Notes: generated by a model from the sequence alone, not told the origin. A stretch of DNA of 64,000 nt from Martelella lutilitoris (GCF_005924265.1 NZ_VCLB01000007.1:124001-188000); one strand, 5' to 3'. Positions 19,991 to 35,897 are shown, counted from the stretch's first letter. Translations and numbers: made by a program.

Positions 19991-20491
19991 TCAAACGTCA
20001 GCCGCGACCTTCATCGTGATGATGTGATCCGGATTGCGCACGGGTTCGCCGCGTTCGAACGCATCAACGGCCTCCATGCCTTCGATAACCTGGCCCCAGA
20101 CGGTGTACTGCTTGTCGAGCCAGGGAGCATCGGTGAAGCAGATGAAGAACTGCGAATTGGCCGAGTTCGGGTTCTGCGAACGCGCCATCGAGCAGGTGCC
20201 GCGCACGTGGCGCACGGAGGAGAACTCGGCGGGAAGGTCCGGCTTGTCCGAACTGCCCGTGCCGGCGCGGCCTGCATTGCCGCCCTTCTTGCCATGCTCG
20301 ACGTCGCCGCCCTGGGCCATGAAATCGGAAATGACGCGATGGAAGACGACGCCGTCATAGGCGCCTTCGCGGGTCAGTTCGCGAATGCGGTCGACATGTT
20401 TCGGGGCAACATTCGGAAACGCCTCGATGACGACCTTTCCCTTGGTCGTCTCCATGATGAAGGTGTTTTCCGGGTCTTTGATTTCGGCCAT
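19991..20491 (-). CDS. ppiB: Cytoplasmic cyclophilin-type peptidylprolyl isomerase
   Basis: A 166-residue cyclophilin without a signal peptide (MAEIKDPENTFIMETTKGKVVIEAF), hence cytoplasmic. Catalytic-site landmarks are VVFHRVISDFMAQGGD (with the catalytic Arg), SMARSQNPNSANSQFFICF and the GQVIEGMEAVDAF region. The ATG has AGGAGA upstream. It follows the secreted cyclophilin gene on the same strand after a gap of about 130 bases; the next gene, the HEPN-like one, begins at the base after its stop codon. Cis-trans prolyl isomerases of this size assist protein folding in general. The symbol reflects similarity to ppiB and is not proof of orthology. Confidence 0.94.
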   Translation of the reverse strand: MAEIKDPENTFIMETTKGKVVIEAFPNVAPKHVDRIRELTREGAYDGVVFHRVISDFMAQGGDVEHGKKGGNAGRAGTGSSDKPDLPAEFSSVRHVRGTCSMARSQNPNSANSQFFICFTDAPWLDKQYTVWGQVIEGMEAVDAFERGEPVRNPDHIITMKVAADV

Positions 20492-20623
20492 CTGGTTCTC
20501 CTGTGGCTGAGCGAGAGCATAATCCGTGTGATGCGAGGATGGACAGGATTATGCGGCTGAAACAAGCGGACAGAGCGCCCTTCGGATGCAAGAAGGTCGA
20601 AAGGCGCTCTATGCGGAAGCGGT

Positions 20624-21202
20624 TTACTGGCTGACGGTTGCGCTCAGGATCTTGTCCGGATTGCTGACCTTGCCGTTCTGCGCGGCGTCGCCCTTCTTGA
20701 TCTTGTCGACATTATCCATGCCTTCGACCACTTCGCCGATAACGGTATACTGGCCGTTCAAATGCGGGGCATCGTCAAACATGATGAAGAACTGCGAATT
20801 GGCGGAGTTGGGGTTCTGCGAGCGGGCCATGCCGACCACGCCGCGCTTGAACGGAATGTCGGAGAATTCGGCCGGCAGATCGGGCATGTCGGAACCGCCC
20901 ATCCCGGCCTTGTTGAGATCAAAGCCGTCCTCGGTATCACCGAACTGGACATCGCCGGTCTGCGCCATGAACCCGCCGATTACGCGGTGAAAGACCACGT
21001 TGTCGTAAGCGCCTTCCTCGGCCAGTTCCTTGACGCGAGCGACGTTCTGCGGCGCTTCCTCATCGAAAAGCTCAATGACCACCGGGCCATCGGTCGTGTT
21101 GAGGGTCAGAAGGTCTTTGCCATCCTTTGCCTGTGCCATACCGGCAAGCGAGACCACAGACATCATCGTGGCCGCAGCCAGTCCCGTAATCGTCTTCCTC
21201 AT
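20624..21202 (-). CDS. ppiA: Secreted cyclophilin-type peptidylprolyl isomerase
   Basis: A 192-residue periplasmic cyclophilin. The ATG at 21202 has AAGGAG upstream and opens a signal peptide ending ...VVSLAGMAQA before KDGKDLLTLNTTDG. The catalytic pattern is the same as in the cytoplasmic neighbour: VVFHRVIGGFMAQTGD, GVVGMARSQNPNSANSQFFIMF and TVIGEVVEGMDNVDKIKKG. The neighbouring cyclophilin gene (19991-20491) is similar over most of its length, so the pair looks like a tandem duplication with one copy exported. It follows coaD with a gap of about 37 bases, suggesting one operon from coaD or gyrA. Confidence 0.94.
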   Translation of the reverse strand: MRKTITGLAAATMMSVVSLAGMAQAKDGKDLLTLNTTDGPVVIELFDEEAPQNVARVKELAEEGAYDNVVFHRVIGGFMAQTGDVQFGDTEDGFDLNKAGMGGSDMPDLPAEFSDIPFKRGVVGMARSQNPNSANSQFFIMFDDAPHLNGQYTVIGEVVEGMDNVDKIKKGDAAQNGKVSNPDKILSATVSQ

Positions 21203-21239
21203 GGTTTTCTCCTTGAAATTCGTTTCCTCTAGCCGGGCT

Positions 21240-21734
21240 TCAGCGCTGGAATTTCGCCCTGAGCGCGGCTGCCACAAAATCCGGCACAAAGCGCTCCACA
21301 TCGCCGCCCATGGCAGCGACCTGCCGCACCAATGTGGCCGATATCGGACGGGATAGCGCCATTGCCGGCAAAAATACGGTCTGGATATCCGGCGCCATGG
21401 TCTGGTTCATGCCGGCCATCTGCATTTCGTAGGCGAAATCGGTGCTGTCGCGCAGGCCGCGGATGATCATGCCCGCGCCATTTTTCCGCGCAGCGTCAAT
21501 AGCAAGGCCTTGGAAGGCCACGACGGAGAGATCACGCGTCCTTTGCGGCAGGTTTTCGGCGACCGCACGGCGCAGGAAATCGGCGCGCTCCTCAAATTCG
21601 AAGAGTGGCTTCTTGCCCGCGTTGATGCCAATGCCCAATACCAGCCTGTCGGCAATATTGAGCGCCTGCAGCACCACGTCGAGGTGGCCATTGGTCATCG
21701 GGTCGAAAGAGCCGGGGTAAAAAGCCGTCGCCAT
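21240..21734 (-). CDS. coaD: Phosphopantetheine adenylyltransferase
   Basis: Penultimate step of coenzyme A synthesis: 4'-phosphopantetheine plus ATP to dephospho-CoA. 164 residues, as expected. It is a nucleotidyltransferase of the HIGH-like family: [17 protein letters not shown] near residues 5-21 (with the T/NGHxD form), [19 protein letters not shown] near 95, and the C-terminal motif [13 protein letters not shown] near 133. It lies between gyrA and the secreted cyclophilin gene; a terminator after gyrA suggests its own promoter in 21735-21825. Confidence 0.96.
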   Translation of the reverse strand: MATAFYPGSFDPMTNGHLDVVLQALNIADRLVLGIGINAGKKPLFEFEERADFLRRAVAENLPQRTRDLSVVAFQGLAIDAARKNGAGMIIRGLRDSTDFAYEMQMAGMNQTMAPDIQTVFLPAMALSRPISATLVRQVAAMGGDVERFVPDFVAAALRAKFQR

Positions 21735-21825
21735 TCGTCATGCCTCGGTTTCGGTCTCGGCCTTTTGTCATGGAATGTGGCAAGCCGCAAGCCGCTTCGC
21801 ATCCGCAAGCGATAGCGGGGTGATC

Positions 21826-21858
21826 AAAAAAAAAGCCGGACGCAACGGCCCGGCTTTT
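21826..21858 (-). terminator. Rho-independent terminator of gyrA
   Basis: On the minus strand AAAAGCCGG, a ten-base loop and CCGGCTTTT are followed by a run of T residues (nine in total). It starts 20 bases after the gyrA stop codon. The stem also has flanking A and T tracts, so it could work in both directions. Confidence 0.9.
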
Positions 21859-21877
21859 CATGTCTTCGGCGCGCGGA

Positions 21878-24676
<2,799 letters not shown>

Positions 24677-24921
24677 AATGAATCACGATCTCAAGCTAGA
24701 ATCATATCGCGCGTTTATAGCCGAATCCCGCGGCGAACGCCAATTTGGCAGGGCTTTGCGCAGTGGACAGAAACGGCTCTTGTCAGATTTAATTCGGATT
24801 TGACGGCGGAGTTGTGGCAGGGTGTCACAAGCGCACCGGATACCACTCTGGGTTTTCGCCGGAGAATCGGCGGTAGGCGGACCGCGTCGCGTTTTGGGAT
24901 CAACAGGACCGGGACATTTCA

Positions 24922-25563
24922 ATGGCAGACATGGGCACGCTCATGAGCGGCTTCACCACATTGATGGTGACGATGGATCCGCCCGGCATGGTGCCGATCT
25001 TCCTTGCGCTGACCGTGGGCATGACGCAGAGCGAGCGCCGTATGGTCGCCATGCGCGGCGCGCTGATCTCCTTCTGCCTCCTCGTCGCCTTCGCGCTTCT
25101 GGGCGATCGGATCCTCGGTGCGCTCGGCATATCGATGAGCGCCTTCCGCATCGCCGGCGGCATCCTGCTGTTCTGGATCGGTTGCGAGATGATTTTCGAA
25201 AAGCGTCAGGAACGCAAGGAGAAGACCACCGAAACAGCCATCACCAAGGACAATATCGCGCATCTTGCCGCTTTCCCGCTGGCCATGCCACTGATTGCCG
25301 GCCCTGGCGCCATTTCGGCGACGATCCTGCTTGGCTCGAAGATGGAGACATGGCTCGACAAGCTGGCGCTGGTCGGCGTCATCATGGTCGCCTCGCTGGT
25401 CGTTCTTGTGGCGATGCTGATGGCCGGCCTGATCGACCGGTTCCTGGGCGAAACCGGCCGCAATATCCTGACCCGCATTCTGGGCATGATGCTGACGGCG
25501 CTGGCCGTGCAATTCGTTATCGACGGCATGCAGACAGCTTTTCATCTGGCGCCTGCCTCTTGA
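24922..25563 (+). CDS. MarC-family (UPF0056) integral membrane protein
   Basis: A 213-residue inner-membrane protein with about six hydrophobic segments. The MarC family signature is clear: an N-terminal VTMDPPGMVPIFLALT, a middle ISAFRIAGGILLFWIG-like helix (SMSAFRIAGGILLFWIGCEM) and AAFPLAMPLIAGPGAISATI, the repeat-related PxxxPLxxGPG pattern. The E. coli member was once linked to multiple antibiotic resistance, but that link was not upheld and the function is unknown. It converges with an alpha/beta hydrolase gene and has no obvious operon partner. Confidence 0.9.
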   Translation: MADMGTLMSGFTTLMVTMDPPGMVPIFLALTVGMTQSERRMVAMRGALISFCLLVAFALLGDRILGALGISMSAFRIAGGILLFWIGCEMIFEKRQERKEKTTETAITKDNIAHLAAFPLAMPLIAGPGAISATILLGSKMETWLDKLALVGVIMVASLVVLVAMLMAGLIDRFLGETGRNILTRILGMMLTALAVQFVIDGMQTAFHLAPAS

Positions 25564-25601
25564 GCCTGATCGGCGCGGCGGAACGGGCTTGCCGGCGCCG
25601 T

Positions 25602-26480
25602 CTATTGCTCCATGAACGATAGCAAGGCTTCAGCGAAAGCTTCAGGCTCCTCAAGCGGAGGCGTGTGGCCGCTTTTCGCAAACGTCTCCAGCCTGACTTT
25701 GGCGAAGGCGGGAAGATAGGCCTGCCAGGTTCTGGGCGGTCCAATCAGATAGTCATGCGCACCGAGCGCGATCATCACCGGGACATCGAGCTTTTCAGCG
25801 AGCGCCCTTATATCGATATCACGGAAGACCTCGCCCCAAAGATGGTCGAAAACCGGATCATTGACCGGAACGTCCTTCCACAACGGCCTGGCATCATAGC
25901 TTGGATCAAACCAGCTCCGCGCCGCAAGACGCAGCAGAAGATGCCGGAACCGGGCATCGGGCTCTACTGCGATATCATCGGCAAGAGCAGCCAGATCGCG
26001 CTGAAGAACTGCCTTGCGGCCAGCGTCCGCTTCAGCCTCGAAACGCGCCTCGGCCGCCTCCAGCATCGCTGCCGACTGGCTCGGCGCCGTGCCGACCATC
26101 ACCACATGCGTCACATGTTGCGGAAAACGGGCTGCATAGGCGAGCGCCATATACCCGTGCCCCGAATGCCCGAGAATACAAAAACGGTCGAGGGCAAGAT
26201 CACGCCGCATCCGCTCGATATCCTCAACGACGCGATCGAGACTGAAGTCTCTGTCGTCGCTCGCATCTATCCGAGCGGCAAACCCGCAATGGTCGATAAA
26301 GTGAAAACGGCAGCGCTGGCGAAGGAAAGCCGGAAAACAGCGCGCGTAATAGGCTGCGCTGCCGATGACTAGAATCGGATGCCCCTGCCCCTCAACTTTG
26401 AAGGACAGGCGAAAGCCGCCGCTCAGCAAAAATCCGGAACGCTCACCCCTGTCGGTGACCGGAGAAACAAAATCTGACAT
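25602..26480 (-). CDS. Alpha/beta hydrolase family protein
   Basis: A 292-residue protein of the alpha/beta hydrolase fold. The start at 26480 (MSDFVSPVTDRG) removes an unlikely upstream extension. The usual elements appear in order: strand VEGQGHPILVIGSAAYYARCF, FHFIDHCGFAAR, the nucleophile elbow FCILGHSGHGYMALAYAARFP near residues 115-135 and a late acid/His pair, with IALGAHDYLIGPP and FAKSGHTPPLEEPEAF near 245-280. The elbow is G-H-S-G-H-G, so the last position of the common G-x-S-x-G is His. Substrate unknown: esterase, peptidase or epoxide hydrolase activities cannot be told apart. Convergent with the MarC gene. Confidence 0.78.
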   Translation of the reverse strand: MSDFVSPVTDRGERSGFLLSGGFRLSFKVEGQGHPILVIGSAAYYARCFPAFLRQRCRFHFIDHCGFAARIDASDDRDFSLDRVVEDIERMRRDLALDRFCILGHSGHGYMALAYAARFPQHVTHVVMVGTAPSQSAAMLEAAEARFEAEADAGRKAVLQRDLAALADDIAVEPDARFRHLLLRLAARSWFDPSYDARPLWKDVPVNDPVFDHLWGEVFRDIDIRALAEKLDVPVMIALGAHDYLIGPPRTWQAYLPAFAKVRLETFAKSGHTPPLEEPEAFAEALLSFMEQ

Positions 26481-26720
26481 GTTTGATCCATAGAAAAACA
26501 ACGCCGTTCCCGAGGAACGGACGCAAAAAACACACGGTGCGACCGCACGTTCGACGCACCGGTTCAAGGGCTTTTGCGATCATCGCTAACGGATCAGTTT
26601 CATGTCTTCCTTCCTCTCTCACCATGAGAATGGCCGAGTGGATAATTCGGTGAACGAGCAACAGCGCTTTGCTGGCGAACGTGAATGTTTACTCAGCCAA
26701 GCGGCAGAGCCTATACAGGA

Positions 26721-27230
26721 TCAAAACGGAATGTCGTCGTCGAGATCCTGCGAGAAACCGCCGCCGCCACCGCTGCTGCGACCGCCGCCGCCGGAGGCCG
26801 GCTGGGAGCCGTAATCGTCATAACCGCCGCCCTGACTGCCGCCAAAGCCGCCGCCGCCACCCTGGCCGCCGCCCTCGCCGCGACCGTCGAGCATGGTCAG
26901 CGTCGAGTTGAAGCCCTGCAGCACGACTTCGGTCGAATAGCGATCCTGGCCGCCCTGATCGGTCCATTTGCGCGTCTGCAGCTGGCCCTCGATATAGATC
27001 TTGGCGCCTTTGCGCAGATATTGCTCGGCAACCTTGCACAGGCCCTCATTGAAGATGACGACGCGGTGCCACTCCGTGCGCTCCTTGCGCTCGCCGGAAT
27101 TGCGGTCGCGCCAGGTTTCCGAGGTTGCGACCCTGAGATTGGCGATCGGCCGGCCGTCCTGGGTGCGCCGGATCTCCGGATCCGCTCCGAGATTGCCGAC
27201 GAGGATTACCTTGTTTACACTACCTGCCAT
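26721..27230 (-). CDS. ssb: Single-stranded DNA-binding protein
   Basis: Coats single-stranded DNA during replication, recombination and repair. 169 residues from the ATG at 27230 (AGGTGG ribosome site), the canonical [21 protein letters not shown]. An OB fold spans residues 1-110 ([37 protein letters not shown]). A long glycine-rich linker follows, ending in the acidic protein-interaction tip DLDDDIPF that recruits other repair proteins. It is divergent from uvrA, and the shared 247-base promoter region carries a perfect LexA box, so it should be damage-inducible. Confidence 0.97.
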   Translation of the reverse strand: MAGSVNKVILVGNLGADPEIRRTQDGRPIANLRVATSETWRDRNSGERKERTEWHRVVIFNEGLCKVAEQYLRKGAKIYIEGQLQTRKWTDQGGQDRYSTEVVLQGFNSTLTMLDGRGEGGGQGGGGGFGGSQGGGYDDYGSQPASGGGGRSSGGGGGFSQDLDDDIPF

Positions 27231-27338
27231 GAAACCACCTGTTTGGCCGCGATCGCGGCCCTCTTGAAGAATTTCGCGCCAGCATAAACGATCTGCCGCA
27301 TGGCGACCAATGGCAGGCGTGAAATCCACAATAAAAAT

Positions 27339-27353
27339 GTTCTTTATTTGTTC
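27339..27353. promoter_or_regulatory. LexA (SOS) box between ssb and uvrA
   Basis: GTTC (27339-27342), seven bases, GTTC (27350-27353): an exact match to the alphaproteobacterial LexA direct repeat GTTC-N7-GTTC. It lies 109 bases upstream of ssb and 125 bases upstream of uvrA, so one operator could control both divergent genes. Confidence 0.85.
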
Positions 27354-27477
27354 TAATGCGCTGGTATGATCCCGTCAACCGATTCATTTCCGGCGACGTA
27401 TTGAAGCAAAGCCTCGACAGGCCGTCCTTGCGAACTACATAAGAACCCGAATTTCCTTTGCCGAGAAGCCGAAACCT

Positions 27478-30395
<2,918 letters not shown>

Positions 30396-30399
<4 letters not shown>

Positions 30400-30857
30400 T
30401 GACGCCACGGCTGGCTGCGCTTTCGGATCTGAGGTCAGTCGAGCAGCTGACAAAAGAAGCCTATGAAGTTTATCTACCTGTGCTCGGCTATCCGCCGGTT
30501 CCGGTTACGGAGGACTACAGGCCGCGCATTGCGCGCGGCGAAGTCTTTCTGTTCGGCGCCGCCGCCGAGCCGTTGGGGCTTTGCGTGGTCGAGAAGCATG
30601 CCGACCACCTCATGCTGTTCAGTATCATCGTGGCGCCCGCCCACCAGGGTGAGGGATATGGGCGAGCGATGCTTGAGTGGCTCAGAGGCCGTGCGCGAGC
30701 GGAGAATGTCGGCGAAATCAGGCTCTATACCAATGCGTTGATGACGCGCAATATAGCGCTTTACGAGCGCTTCGGCTTCACCGAGACGGGGCGCAGACCC
30801 AATCCGAAGCGTCCGCAATTCACGATCGTCGACATGGCAATGCCGATTGAGGACTGA
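30396..30857 (+). CDS. GNAT-family N-acetyltransferase
   Basis: A 153-residue acetyltransferase of the GNAT fold. The acetyl-CoA binding region reads [19 protein letters not shown] near residues 72-90, with the Q/R-x-x-G-x-G/A pattern (HQGEGYGRA), and the typical last strands follow in [22 protein letters not shown]. Substrate unknown. It overlaps the uvrA stop codon by four bases, so it is probably translated from the uvrA transcript and may be damage-inducible with it. A link to repair is not otherwise supported. Confidence 0.85.
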
Positions 30858-30878
30858 TCGATAACCAGGGGGGACGCG

Positions 30879-31679
30879 ATGTCCAAATCAGGAAAAATTC
30901 GCGCGGGCATCGGCGGCTGGACCTTCGATCCGTGGAACGAAAGCTTCTATCCGGACAAGCTGCCGAAAACCAGGCAGCTGGAATATGCTTCGGAGAAGCT
31001 GCGAGTCATCGAGGTCAACGGCACCTATTATTCCTCGCAAAAACCCGCCACCTTCGCCAAATGGGCGGCAAGCGTGCCGGAAGGTTTCATCTTTTCGCTG
31101 AAGGCGAGCCGCTATTGCACCAACCGCAAGAAGCTGGCCGAAGCCGAAGGCTCAATCGAGAAATTCCTCAATCAGGGCATCACCGAGCTGGGTGACAGAC
31201 TTGGACCGATCCTCTGGCAGTTCATGCCGACGAAGAAATTCGAGCCGGACGACTTTGAGGATTTTCTGAAACTTCTGCCGCAAACCCATGACGGCATTCA
31301 GCTTTCCCACGCAATCGAGGTTCGGCATCCGTCATTTGTCGTGCCGGAATTCGTCGAGCTGGTGCGCCGCTATGGCGCCACCATCGTCTGTGCGGATCAT
31401 CCCGAATATCCGATGATCGCCGATGTCACCGGCGACTTTATCTATTGCCGCCTGCAGAAGGGCGCGGATGATAATCCGCATTGCTATCCCGACGACCAGA
31501 TGGACCGCTGGGCCGGGCGCCTGAAGACATGGGCCGAGGGCGGCGCGCCGGACGACTTGCCGCTGCTTGATGAGACAAAGTCCGAAAAGACGCCCCGCGA
31601 CGTCTTCGCCTTCTTCATCACCAATGGCAAGGTCCGCGCCCCTGCCGGCGCCATGGCGCTGCAGCAGAAATTCAGCTGA
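30879..31679 (+). CDS. DUF72-family protein (TIM-barrel-like, UPF0759-type)
   Basis: A 266-residue protein whose opening (IRAGIGGWTFDPWNESFYPDKLPKT) is the characteristic start of the DUF72 family, followed by LRVIEVNGTYYSSQKPATF, FSLKASRYCTN, LGPILWQFMP near residue 108, IEVRHPSFVVPEF and YCRLQKGADD. DUF72 proteins adopt a TIM-barrel-like fold; the reaction is not known. It lies 21 bases after the GNAT gene on the same strand and ends 8 bases inside the convergent nnr gene. Confidence 0.88.
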   Translation: MSKSGKIRAGIGGWTFDPWNESFYPDKLPKTRQLEYASEKLRVIEVNGTYYSSQKPATFAKWAASVPEGFIFSLKASRYCTNRKKLAEAEGSIEKFLNQGITELGDRLGPILWQFMPTKKFEPDDFEDFLKLLPQTHDGIQLSHAIEVRHPSFVVPEFVELVRRYGATIVCADHPEYPMIADVTGDFIYCRLQKGADDNPHCYPDDQMDRWAGRLKTWAEGGAPDDLPLLDETKSEKTPRDVFAFFITNGKVRAPAGAMALQQKFS

Positions 31680-33138
31680 CCCCGCTCAAGGGCGGCAGGT
31701 GGTTCGGCAGATCCTCCGCCGTCAGCCCCTCGCCGGCCCGTTTGGCCGCCTGGCCATGCAGCCAGGCGCCGGCGCAAGCCGCCTCGAAGGCCGGCGTGCC
31801 CTGGGCCAGAAGGCCGCCGATAATCCCCGCCAGAACGTCGCCCGAACCCGCCGTTGCCAGCCAGGGCGGCGCGTTTGCGTTGATGGCGATGCGGCCGTCC
31901 GGGGCTGCGATCACGGTATCGGCGCCCTTGTAGAGCACGATCGCATTGGCGCGTTCGGCAGCGCGGCGGGCCTTTTCCGGCTTGCCGATGTTGTCGTCGG
32001 CGGCGATGTCTGGAAAGAGCCGCGCGAACTCGCCTTCATGCGGCGTCAGCACGCAATGCGGATCGGCGCCCGATAACAGCGCGAACAAGGCGTCCGGCTC
32101 GTCGGCGAAGGATGAGATCCCGTCGGCGTCCAGCACCAGCGGCCGGGAAGCCAAGGCCGAGACGAAGGCCCGCGCCTTTTCCCCGACGCCGAAACCCGGC
32201 CCGAGGACAAAGGCTGAAAGGCGCTTGTCCTCAAGCCATTCGTCAAGCGCGGCAACGTCTGGAACCGCTTTCAGCATCACCGCGGTCACCTGGTTCGCGA
32301 CCACCATCGCCGCGTTCGGCGGCACGGCAAGCGTCACCAGTCCCGCCCCGGTCCTGAGCCCCGCCGTCGCGGAAAGCCGCGCTGCGCCTGAAGCCGATGG
32401 CCCGCCGCTGAAGACGCCGAGATGGCCGCGCCTGAACTTGTGCGATGAGGCCGTCAGCGCGGGCAGCGCGCTCGCAAACAGATCCGGCCCGTTGAGATGG
32501 TGCCCCCCGCCCGCCTCTTCAAGAATGCGCTGCGGAATGCCGATATCGAAGACGTCCAGCCTACCGCAATGCTCTCGCCCCGGCAGAAGGAAGTGACCCG
32601 GCTTTGCCCGCATGAAGGTGACTGTGTGGGCTGCAGAGAAGGCTGCGCCCTGAACCTTGCCGGTCAGTCCGCTGATCCCGGAAGGCAGGTCGACGGCGAT
32701 CACGGGTTCTGCCGCTTCGTTCACCTGACTGATCAGCATGCAGAGCGCATCGGACAGGGGCCGCTGCAGTCCGGCCCCGAACAGGGCGTCGATGATCACA
32801 GCGCCGGCGGCCGGCCGGTAATCTTCCACCGGCTTGCCGTCTATGCTGCAGGCCTGAAAGGCGCGTCGGGCGTCGCCCTTCAGGTTTTCCGGATCGCCCA
32901 GATGGAAAAGCGCGACTTCAACGCCTGCCTGTTTCAGCGCCTCGGCGGCGATATAGCCGTCGCCGCCATTATTGCCCGGACCGCAGAGGACATCGGCCCT
33001 CAAGGCCGCCGGATAAAGACGCAGGAAGGCGGCGGAAACCGCGTGGCCGGCCCTGATCATCAGGCCGTAGCTGTCGATCCCGCTTTCGGCCGCAAGACGG
33101 TCGGCGCGGCCCATCTCTTCCGGTGTCAGGAGAAGCAT
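31672..33138 (-). CDS. nnr: Bifunctional NAD(P)H-hydrate epimerase/dehydratase
   Basis: Repairs hydrated NADH and NADPH. 488 residues. The N-terminal YjeF epimerase half carries ADVLCGPGNNGGDGYIAAEAL near 65-85 and IIDALFGAGLQRPL. The C-terminal ADP/ATP-dependent dehydratase half, a ribokinase-like fold from about 230, carries VFSGGPSASGAARLSA, FVLGPGFGVGEKA, VLTPHEGEFARLF and ATAGSGDVLAGIIGGLLAQG near 435-455. The ATG at 33138 has GGGAGG upstream, better than a start 19 codons earlier. It is divergent from glnB and converges with the DUF72 gene. Fusion of both halves is normal in bacteria. Confidence 0.95.
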   Translation of the reverse strand: MLLLTPEEMGRADRLAAESGIDSYGLMIRAGHAVSAAFLRLYPAALRADVLCGPGNNGGDGYIAAEALKQAGVEVALFHLGDPENLKGDARRAFQACSIDGKPVEDYRPAAGAVIIDALFGAGLQRPLSDALCMLISQVNEAAEPVIAVDLPSGISGLTGKVQGAAFSAAHTVTFMRAKPGHFLLPGREHCGRLDVFDIGIPQRILEEAGGGHHLNGPDLFASALPALTASSHKFRRGHLGVFSGGPSASGAARLSATAGLRTGAGLVTLAVPPNAAMVVANQVTAVMLKAVPDVAALDEWLEDKRLSAFVLGPGFGVGEKARAFVSALASRPLVLDADGISSFADEPDALFALLSGADPHCVLTPHEGEFARLFPDIAADDNIGKPEKARRAAERANAIVLYKGADTVIAAPDGRIAINANAPPWLATAGSGDVLAGIIGGLLAQGTPAFEAACAGAWLHGQAAKRAGEGLTAEDLPNHLPPLSGVS

Positions 33139-33833
<695 letters not shown>

Positions 33834-33906
33834 TCCATCCCTCCTCTTTCCGTCCGGAAAGACGGGGATTCCCTATCGTCATCTTCTTATGCAAGGAAAA
33901 CGTTAA

Positions 33907-35316
33907 ATGACGACAGCTGCTGAAATTATGAAACAAATCAAAGACAACGACGTCAAGTTCGTCGATCTGCGCTTTACCGATCCCAAGGGCAAGCTGCAGC
34001 ACGTGACGATGGACGTTTCGGCTGTCGATGAAGACATGTTCGCCGACGGCATCATGTTCGACGGATCGTCGATCGCCGGCTGGAAGGCCATCAACGAGTC
34101 CGACATGGTCCTGATGCCCGACACCGAAACGGCGCACATGGACCCCTTCTTCGCACAGTCCACCATGGCTGTTTTCTGCGACGTTCTGGAGCCGCTTTCC
34201 GGCGAAGCCTATAACCGCGACCCGCGCGGCACGGCGAAGAAGGCCGAGGCCTATCTGAAATCGACCGGTATCGGCGACACGACCTTCTTCGGTCCCGAGC
34301 CCGAATTCTTCGTCTTTGACGACGTTCGTTTCTCCGCCGAACCCTACAACACCGGTTTCCAGCTCGACAGCACCGAACTGCCGTCGAATGCCTACACCGA
34401 ATACGAAACCGGCAATATGGGCCACCGTCCGCGCACCAAGGGCGGCTACTTCCCGGTCCCGCCGGTCGACAGCGTCCAGGACATGCGCTCGGAAATGCTG
34501 ACGGTTCTCGCCGAAATGGGCATCACCGTTGAAAAGCATCACCACGAAGTGGCGTCCGCCCAGCACGAGCTCTGCATGGTCTTCGACACGCTGACCCGCA
34601 TGGCCGACAAGACCCAGATCTACAAATACGGCGTCCACCAGGTTGCCCACGCCTATGGCAAGACCGCGACCTTCATGCCGAAGCCGGTCTATGGCGACAA
34701 CGGCTCGGGCATGCACGTTCACCAGTCGATCTGGAAGGACGGCAAGCCGACCTTCGCCGGTGACGAATATGCCGGTCTGTCGGAAACCTGCCTCTATTAC
34801 ATCGGCGGCATCATCAAGCATGCCAAGGCCATCAACGCCTTCACCAACCCGCTGACCAACTCCTACAAGCGTCTGGTCCCGGGCTTCGAGGCTCCGGTGC
34901 TGCTCGCTTATTCGGCACGCAACCGCTCGGCCTCCTGCCGTATTCCGTTCGGCTCCTCGCCGAAGGCAAAGCGCGTCGAGGTTCGCTTCCCCGATCCGGG
35001 CGCCAACCCCTACCTCGCCTTCGCCGCCCTGATGATGGCCGGTCTCGACGGCATCAAGAACAAGCTGCACCCCGGCGACGCCATGGACAAGGACCTCTAC
35101 GACCTGCCCAAGGAAGAGCTGAAGGAAATCCCGACGGTTTCCGGTTCGCTGCGCGAAGCGCTCGAGAGTCTGGATGCCGACCGCGCCTTCCTGACCGCCG
35201 GCGGCGTGTTCGACGACGACCAGATCGACGCCTATATCGACCTGAAGATGGAAGAAGTGCTGCGTTTCGAAATGTCGCCGCACCCGGTCGAATTCGACAT
35301 GTACTACTCGGTCTGA
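33907..35316 (+). CDS. glnA: Glutamine synthetase, type I
   Basis: Makes glutamine from glutamate, ammonia and ATP; main ammonia-assimilating enzyme. 469 residues, dodecameric GSI-beta type. Landmarks: [21 protein letters not shown] near 48, [13 protein letters not shown] near 125 (metal site), [15 protein letters not shown] near 265, [27 protein letters not shown] near 320-346, and [11 protein letters not shown] with the adenylylation Tyr near 397. It follows glnB on the same transcript and ends in a strong terminator. Confidence 0.98.
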   Translation: MTTAAEIMKQIKDNDVKFVDLRFTDPKGKLQHVTMDVSAVDEDMFADGIMFDGSSIAGWKAINESDMVLMPDTETAHMDPFFAQSTMAVFCDVLEPLSGEAYNRDPRGTAKKAEAYLKSTGIGDTTFFGPEPEFFVFDDVRFSAEPYNTGFQLDSTELPSNAYTEYETGNMGHRPRTKGGYFPVPPVDSVQDMRSEMLTVLAEMGITVEKHHHEVASAQHELCMVFDTLTRMADKTQIYKYGVHQVAHAYGKTATFMPKPVYGDNGSGMHVHQSIWKDGKPTFAGDEYAGLSETCLYYIGGIIKHAKAINAFTNPLTNSYKRLVPGFEAPVLLAYSARNRSASCRIPFGSSPKAKRVEVRFPDPGANPYLAFAALMMAGLDGIKNKLHPGDAMDKDLYDLPKEELKEIPTVSGSLREALESLDADRAFLTAGGVFDDDQIDAYIDLKMEEVLRFEMSPHPVEFDMYYSV

Positions 35317-35349
35317 TCCCAGCCCGAGCCGTCTTTCAGACAGCAAGAG

Positions 35350-35383
35350 ACCGGTCGCCCTCGGGCGGCCGGTTTTCTTTTTG
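35350..35383 (+). terminator. Rho-independent terminator of glnB-glnA
   Basis: ACCGGTCGCC pairs with GGCGGCCGGT (one T-G position) around a small loop, and TTTTCTTTTTG follows. It lies about 34 bases after the glnA stop codon. Confidence 0.85.
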
Positions 35384-35477
35384 TTTTCAGAAGCTTTTGC
35401 GGCAAAACCGACAAAACCGATGCGCCTCTTGCACTCTCCGTGGTGCGTTTCCATATAATATTTGAAAGGAAATGCTC

Positions 35478-35807
35478 ATGAAGATACGTGAAGCGAAATA
35501 CAATATCGGCGACATCGTCCGTCATCGTACGCTTCCCTTTCGGGGCGTGATATTCGATGTGGACGCGGAATTCTCCCGCACCGACGAATGGTACAATTCC
35601 ATTCCGCCGGAAATCCGCCCGGACAAGGACCAGCCCTTCTATCACCTCGTCGCGGAAAACGACGAGAAGGGCTATGTGGCCTATGTCTCGGAAGGCAATC
35701 TCGAACATGATCTGAGCGGCGAACCGCTGCGCAACCCTCAGATCGGCGAGATTTTCACCGTGACGGACAACGGACAGCTTGCCCCGCGTTACGCAGTCTC
35801 CCACTGA
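35478..35807 (+). CDS. hspQ: Heat shock protein HspQ
   Basis: A 109-residue hemimethylated-DNA-binding/YccV-like protein. The pattern KYNIGDIVRHRTLPFRGVIFDVDAEFSRTDEWY, FYHLVAENDEKGYVAYVSEGNLEHD and the ending FTVTDNGQLAPRYAVSH are diagnostic. In E. coli HspQ is an adaptor or activator of Lon-type proteolysis and was first noted for promoting degradation of mutant DnaA. An ATG two codons upstream exists, but the AAAGGA site sits at the right distance only for 35478. It stands alone between two terminators. Confidence 0.92.
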   Translation: MKIREAKYNIGDIVRHRTLPFRGVIFDVDAEFSRTDEWYNSIPPEIRPDKDQPFYHLVAENDEKGYVAYVSEGNLEHDLSGEPLRNPQIGEIFTVTDNGQLAPRYAVSH

Positions 35808-35840
35808 CGCAACGCGGCCAAGGCGCCGACCGCAAAATTG

Positions 35841-35878
35841 AAAAGGCCCGGCCGCCATGGAGCGACCGGGCCTTTCTT
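35841..35878. terminator. Bidirectional terminator between hspQ and the second IalB-family gene
   Basis: AAAAGGCCCGG (35841-35851) pairs with CCGGGCCTTT (35866-35874) and runs into CTTAT on the plus strand and a T tract on the minus strand. Both convergent genes end within 35 bases of it. Confidence 0.88.
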
Positions 35879-35897
35879 ATTGTACGGATCTGCCTGA

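Noticed and set aside
26630-26700. tRNA-Ser-like start (GAATGGCCGAGTGG) downstream of ssb
   Set aside because: The following bases form neither an anticodon arm nor a T arm with GGTTCGA, and no acceptor partner exists. Chance similarity.
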